Source of the DNA: DATMGU01 sp035555315
GTDB lineage: Bacteria > Pseudomonadota > Alphaproteobacteria > ATCC43930 > CGMCC-115725
Length of the DNA stretch: 7,946 nt
NCBI GenBank assembly: GCA_035555315.1
Contig: DATMGU010000012.1
Coordinates: 1 to 7,946 of the forward strand
Direction of reading: 5' to 3'
Position numbers and translations under genes: made by a program. Under the pieces are notes generated by a model, which was not told the origin of the DNA, did no database searches, and saw nothing but the letters and a program-made list of their open reading frames with translations. Positions 5,278 through 7,946 of this stretch are shown here, piece by piece; the first letter of the stretch is position 1; the number at the start of each line of letters is the position of its first letter.

Positions 5278-5990
5278 CGGCACTCGCTCAGATGATCGAA
5301 CCGCGTCTCGCCGACCTCGCGACATTGCCGGTCCGGGACCTGAACCAGGCGCTGCACGCCTTGCGGCCGGGTACCAACGACACGCTCTGGCGCATCGTCA
5401 ATCCGCAGGGCCGCCACGCGGTCGCGGTCGGGCTCGACGCGCCGGTGACTGTCGAGATCGACGGCCATGTCGGCTACTACTGCGCCGGCATGAACAAGCT
5501 GGCCGCGGTGATCGTGCACGGCAACGCCGGCGTCGGCGTCGGCGAGAACATGATGTCCGGCCTCATCCACGTGAAGGGCGACGCGAGCCAGGCGGCCGGC
5601 GCCACCGGCCATGGCGGCATGCTGATCGTCGACGGCAATGCCTCGGCGCGCTGCGGCATCTCGATGAAGGGCATCGACATCGTCGTGAAGGGCAATGTCG
5701 GCCACATGTCGGCCTTCATGGCGCAGACCGGCACGCTCACCGTGCTGGGCGACGCGGGCGACAGCCTGGGTGACTCGATCTACGAGGCGCGGCTCTACGT
5801 GCGCGGCACGGTCAAGGGGCTCGGCGCCGATTGCGTCGAAAAGCGGATGACCGACCATCATAAGGCGAAGCTCCACGGCAAGCTGAAGGCGGCGGGCGTC
5901 GCGGGTGAGGTCGACGTCTCCGAATTCCGCCGCTACGGCTCCGCCCGCGCCCTCTATCATTTCCATGTCGACAACGCGGGAGCCTATTGA
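5274..5990 (+). CDS. mgsB: N-methylglutamate synthase subunit B, GXGXG beta-helix domain protein (GlxC-type)
   Basis: This 238-residue protein corresponds to the C-terminal GXGXG beta-helix domain of the glutamate synthase large subunit, here as a separate polypeptide. Glycines recur exactly every 19 residues at 64, 83, 102, 121, 140, 159 and 178, in motifs such as VHGNAG, VKGDAS, VDGNAS, VKGNVG and VLGDAG. Each unit would be one turn of a right-handed beta-helix, giving seven regular turns. The domain is structural: in glutamate synthase it holds the amidotransferase and synthase domains around the ammonia tunnel. No catalytic residue is expected. It overlaps mgsA by 4 bases and mgsC by 1 base, which suits production of a stoichiometric complex. 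It ends with a short non-repeat segment (residues 190-238) rich in charged residues. Confidence 0.87.
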   Translation: MTALAQMIEPRLADLATLPVRDLNQALHALRPGTNDTLWRIVNPQGRHAVAVGLDAPVTVEIDGHVGYYCAGMNKLAAVIVHGNAGVGVGENMMSGLIHVKGDASQAAGATGHGGMLIVDGNASARCGISMKGIDIVVKGNVGHMSAFMAQTGTLTVLGDAGDSLGDSIYEARLYVRGTVKGLGADCVEKRMTDHHKAKLHGKLKAAGVAGEVDVSEFRRYGSARALYHFHVDNAGAY

Positions 5991-7333
5991 TGGGTGACGC
6001 TCCCCATCGCCCGACGGCCCCCCGGACCGACCCGCGCTTTTCCGCAACCTTCGACCCGCATACGCTGTCGGAGATCCGGCGGGCGGCGGCGACCGGCATC
6101 TACGACATCCGCGGCGCCGGTGCCAAGCGCAAGCTGCCGCATTTCGACGACCTGCTGTTCCTCGGCGCCTCGATCAGCCGCTACCCGCTCGAAGGCTACC
6201 GTGAGAAATGCGGCACCGATGTCGTGCTCGGCAGCCGCTTCGCCAAGCGGCCGATCGAGCTCAAGATCCCGATCACCATCGCCGGCATGAGCTTCGGCTC
6301 GCTCTCCGCCCAGGCGAAGGAAGCGCTGGGCCGCGGCGCCACGATCGCCGGCACCTCGACGACCACGGGCGATGGCGGCATGACGCAGGAGGAGCGGCGC
6401 CATTCACGGACGCTCGTCTACCAGTACCTGCCGTCGCGCTATGGCATGAACCCGGACGATCTGCGCGCCGCCGACGCGATCGAGGTCGTGATCGGCCAGG
6501 GCGCCAAGCCCGGCGGTGGCGGCATGCTGCTCGGCCAGAAGATCACCGAGCGCGTCGCCGCCATGCGGTCCCTGCCCGTCGGCATCGATCAGCGTTCCGC
6601 GAGCCGTCACCCCGATTGGACGGGCCCCGACGACCTTGAGATCAAGATCGAGGAGCTGCGCGAACTCACCGATTGGGAGAAGCCGATCTACGTCAAGGTC
6701 GGCGCCTCGCGGCCCTATTACGACACGGCGCTCGCCGTGAAGGCCGGCGCCGATGTGGTGGTCATCGACGGCATGCAGGGCGGCACCGCCGCCACCCAGG
6801 ATGTCTTCATCGAGAATGTCGGCATCCCGACGCTCGCCGCCATCCGTCCCGCCGTGAAGGCCCTGCAGGATCTCGGCATGCACCGCAAGGTCCAGCTCGT
6901 CATCTCCGGTGGCATCCGCAACGGTGCCGATGTGGCGAAGGCGCTGGCGCTCGGCGCCGACGCCGTATCGATCGGCACCGCCGCCCTGGTGGCGCTGGGC
7001 GACAACGACCCGGCCTTCGAAGAGGAATACCGGGCGCTCGGCACCACGGCCGGCGCCTATGACGACTGGCACGAGGGCCGCGATCCGGCCGGTATCACGA
7101 CGCAGGACCCCGTCCTCGCCGCCCGGCTCGACCCGGTCCAGGCCGGCCGCCGACTCGCCAACTACCTCGCCGTCATGACCCTCGAAGCCCAGACGATCGC
7201 CCGCGCCTGCGGCAAGCAGCACGTGCACAATCTGGAGCCGGAAGACCTGGTGGCTTTGACGATCGAAGCCGCCGCCATGGCGCAGGTGCCGCTCGCGGGG
7301 ACGGGCTGGATACCGGGCCAAACGGCATTTTGA
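5990..7333 (+). CDS. mgsC: N-methylglutamate synthase subunit C, FMN-binding glutamate-synthase-like (GlxD-type)
   Basis: This 447-residue TIM-barrel protein matches the FMN-binding synthase domain of GltB. Motifs are IAGMSFGSLSAQA at 97-109, GTSTTTGDGGM at 121-131, GQGAKPGGGGMLLG at 169-182, VIDGMQGGTAATQD at 258-271, and SGGIRNGADVAKALALGADA at 306-325 followed by a phosphate-binding SIGTA. The expected reaction is FMN-dependent reductive transfer of the amine delivered by the amidotransferase to 2-oxoglutarate, giving N-methylglutamate. Only two cysteines occur (74 and 407), and where GltB has its CPVGVATQ iron-sulfur segment this protein reads DPAGITTQ (366-373), so the 3Fe-4S cluster of classical GltB cannot be formed. 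The start is taken as ATG 5990 (TGATG overlap with mgsB); a TTG at 5987 is less likely. No GltD-like reductase subunit is adjacent. Confidence 0.88.
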   Translation: MGDAPHRPTAPRTDPRFSATFDPHTLSEIRRAAATGIYDIRGAGAKRKLPHFDDLLFLGASISRYPLEGYREKCGTDVVLGSRFAKRPIELKIPITIAGMSFGSLSAQAKEALGRGATIAGTSTTTGDGGMTQEERRHSRTLVYQYLPSRYGMNPDDLRAADAIEVVIGQGAKPGGGGMLLGQKITERVAAMRSLPVGIDQRSASRHPDWTGPDDLEIKIEELRELTDWEKPIYVKVGASRPYYDTALAVKAGADVVVIDGMQGGTAATQDVFIENVGIPTLAAIRPAVKALQDLGMHRKVQLVISGGIRNGADVAKALALGADAVSIGTAALVALGDNDPAFEEEYRALGTTAGAYDDWHEGRDPAGITTQDPVLAARLDPVQAGRRLANYLAVMTLEAQTIARACGKQHVHNLEPEDLVALTIEAAAMAQVPLAGTGWIPGQTAF

Positions 7334-7370
7334 TCTGACTCGTTTGGAATTTTATCAGGGGGAAGCGGCG

Positions 7371-7946
7371 ATGACGGCCGATCTAGCGGAAGCCGCGCGG
7401 GCGCGTGGCATCAAGTATTTCCTGATCTCCTATGTCGACCTCTTCGGCACCATGCGGGCGAAGCTCGTGCCGGCCGCGGCGATCGGCGAGATGGCCAAAG
7501 CGGGCGCCAGCTTCGCCGGCTTCGCCACCTGGCTCGACATGACGCCGGCCGATCCGGACGTCTTCGCCGTGCCCGATCCGTCCAGCCTGATTCAACTACC
7601 CTGGAAGCCGGAAGTGGGTTGGCTCGCCGCCGATCCGTGGATGGGCGGGAAACTGGTCGAGCAGGCGCCGCGCAACCTGCTGAAGCGGCTGATGGCCAAG
7701 GCGGCGGACATGGGCTACGAGCTCAAGACCGGCGTCGAATGCGAGTTCTTCCTGATCACCCCGGATGCCAGCGGCATTTCCGACGCGGCCGATGCGCAGG
7801 GTAAACCCTGCTACGACCAGCAGGCGCTGATGCGCCGCTACGACGTCATCTCCGAGATCTGCGACAGCATGCTGGCGCTGGGCTGGAACCCGTACCAGAA
7901 CGATCACGAGGACGCGAACGGCCAGTTCGAGATGAACTGGGCCTAC
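7371..7946 (+). CDS. gmaS: Gamma-glutamylmethylamide synthetase / type III glutamine synthetase-like, 5' part
   Basis: The first 192 residues of a glutamine-synthetase-family protein are present; the gene runs off the window. Members are usually about 430-450 residues, so less than half is visible. The N-terminal beta-grasp portion (IKYFLISYVDLFGTMRAKLV, 14-33) is followed by GVECEFFL at 121-128, with the metal-binding ExE pair Glu123/Glu125, and by HEDANGQFEMNW at 179-190 with Glu180 and Glu187, which are metal and substrate ligands in the family. HEDANGQFE-type sequences are typical of GmaS/GlnT proteins. GmaS uses ATP to join methylamine to glutamate. The ATG follows AGGGGGAAG (7358-7366), and the gap to mgsC is only 37 bases with no terminator, so it belongs to the same operon. 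The alternative name is GlnT (rhizobial type III glutamine synthetase), and the substrate cannot be settled from this part. Confidence 0.87.
   Translation, partial: MTADLAEAARARGIKYFLISYVDLFGTMRAKLVPAAAIGEMAKAGASFAGFATWLDMTPADPDVFAVPDPSSLIQLPWKPEVGWLAADPWMGGKLVEQAPRNLLKRLMAKAADMGYELKTGVECEFFLITPDASGISDAADAQGKPCYDQQALMRRYDVISEICDSMLALGWNPYQNDHEDANGQFEMNWAY

Noticed and set aside
3321..5325. Long open frames on the minus strand opposite the regulator (3321-4313) and mgsA (4357-5325)
   Set aside because: They are rich in Arg, Gly and Asp with no domain motifs and lie exactly opposite strongly supported genes; this is the usual effect of GC-rich codon use.
6404..7321. 305-codon minus-strand frame opposite mgsC
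   Set aside because: Low-complexity composition with no recognisable motif; the plus-strand gene has clear FMN-domain motifs.
1..7946. CRISPR arrays, transfer RNA or ribosomal RNA genes, insertion sequences
   Set aside because: No spaced repeat array, cloverleaf-type segment, transposase gene or terminal inverted repeats were recognised on either strand.

Overview
The window is GC-rich, densely coded DNA with alphaproteobacterial character (inferred from protein style, tight ATGA/TGATG gene overlaps and gene content; no 16S or other taxonomic marker is present). It reads as part of a methylated-amine / one-carbon gene neighbourhood next to the end of an unrelated efflux operon. Seven complete genes and two genes cut by the window edges are supported.

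Layout. Positions 1-292 hold the C-terminus of a NodT/TolC-like outer membrane efflux factor, followed by a 9-codon ORF that overlaps its stop and may be the remnant of a lost gene. Positions 419-1552 (+) encode a stand-alone GcvT-family (folate-binding aminomethyltransferase-like) protein. Convergent to it on the minus strand are two coupled genes: a membrane di-iron fatty-acid-desaturase-family protein (3324-2398) and a PhnD-like binding protein without a signal peptide (2393-1587), 4 bases apart. A roughly 210-base divergent intergenic region separates the desaturase from an XRE-HTH/cupin regulator (3534-4217, +). A 163-base intergenic region with a perfect 17-bp palindrome and a TTGACA promoter element precedes mgsA-mgsB-mgsC-gmaS (4381 to beyond 7946, +).

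How the genes work together. MgsABC is a glutamate-synthase-like complex split into three polypeptides (glutamine-amidotransferase domain, GXGXG beta-helix domain, FMN-binding synthase domain). With a GmaS/type III glutamine-synthetase-like protein this is the upper half of the N-methylglutamate pathway: GmaS joins methylamine to glutamate as gamma-glutamylmethylamide, and MgsABC turns that into N-methylglutamate. The same four families are annotated in rhizobia as glxBCD and glnT, so the substrate is not proven. The N-methylglutamate dehydrogenase genes (mgdABCD) are not in the window; they may lie downstream or elsewhere.

The least expected part is the company: a membrane di-iron oxygenase-like protein, a cytosolic-looking PhnD-like ligand binder and a solitary GcvT protein flank the regulator and the amine operon. 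A testable reading is an oxygen-dependent route that releases methylamine or one-carbon units from an N-methylated compound, with GcvT passing the carbon to tetrahydrofolate. Palindromes beside and inside the mgsA promoter, and a weaker similar sequence inside the divergent desaturase promoter, suggest that the XRE-cupin protein coordinates both arms.
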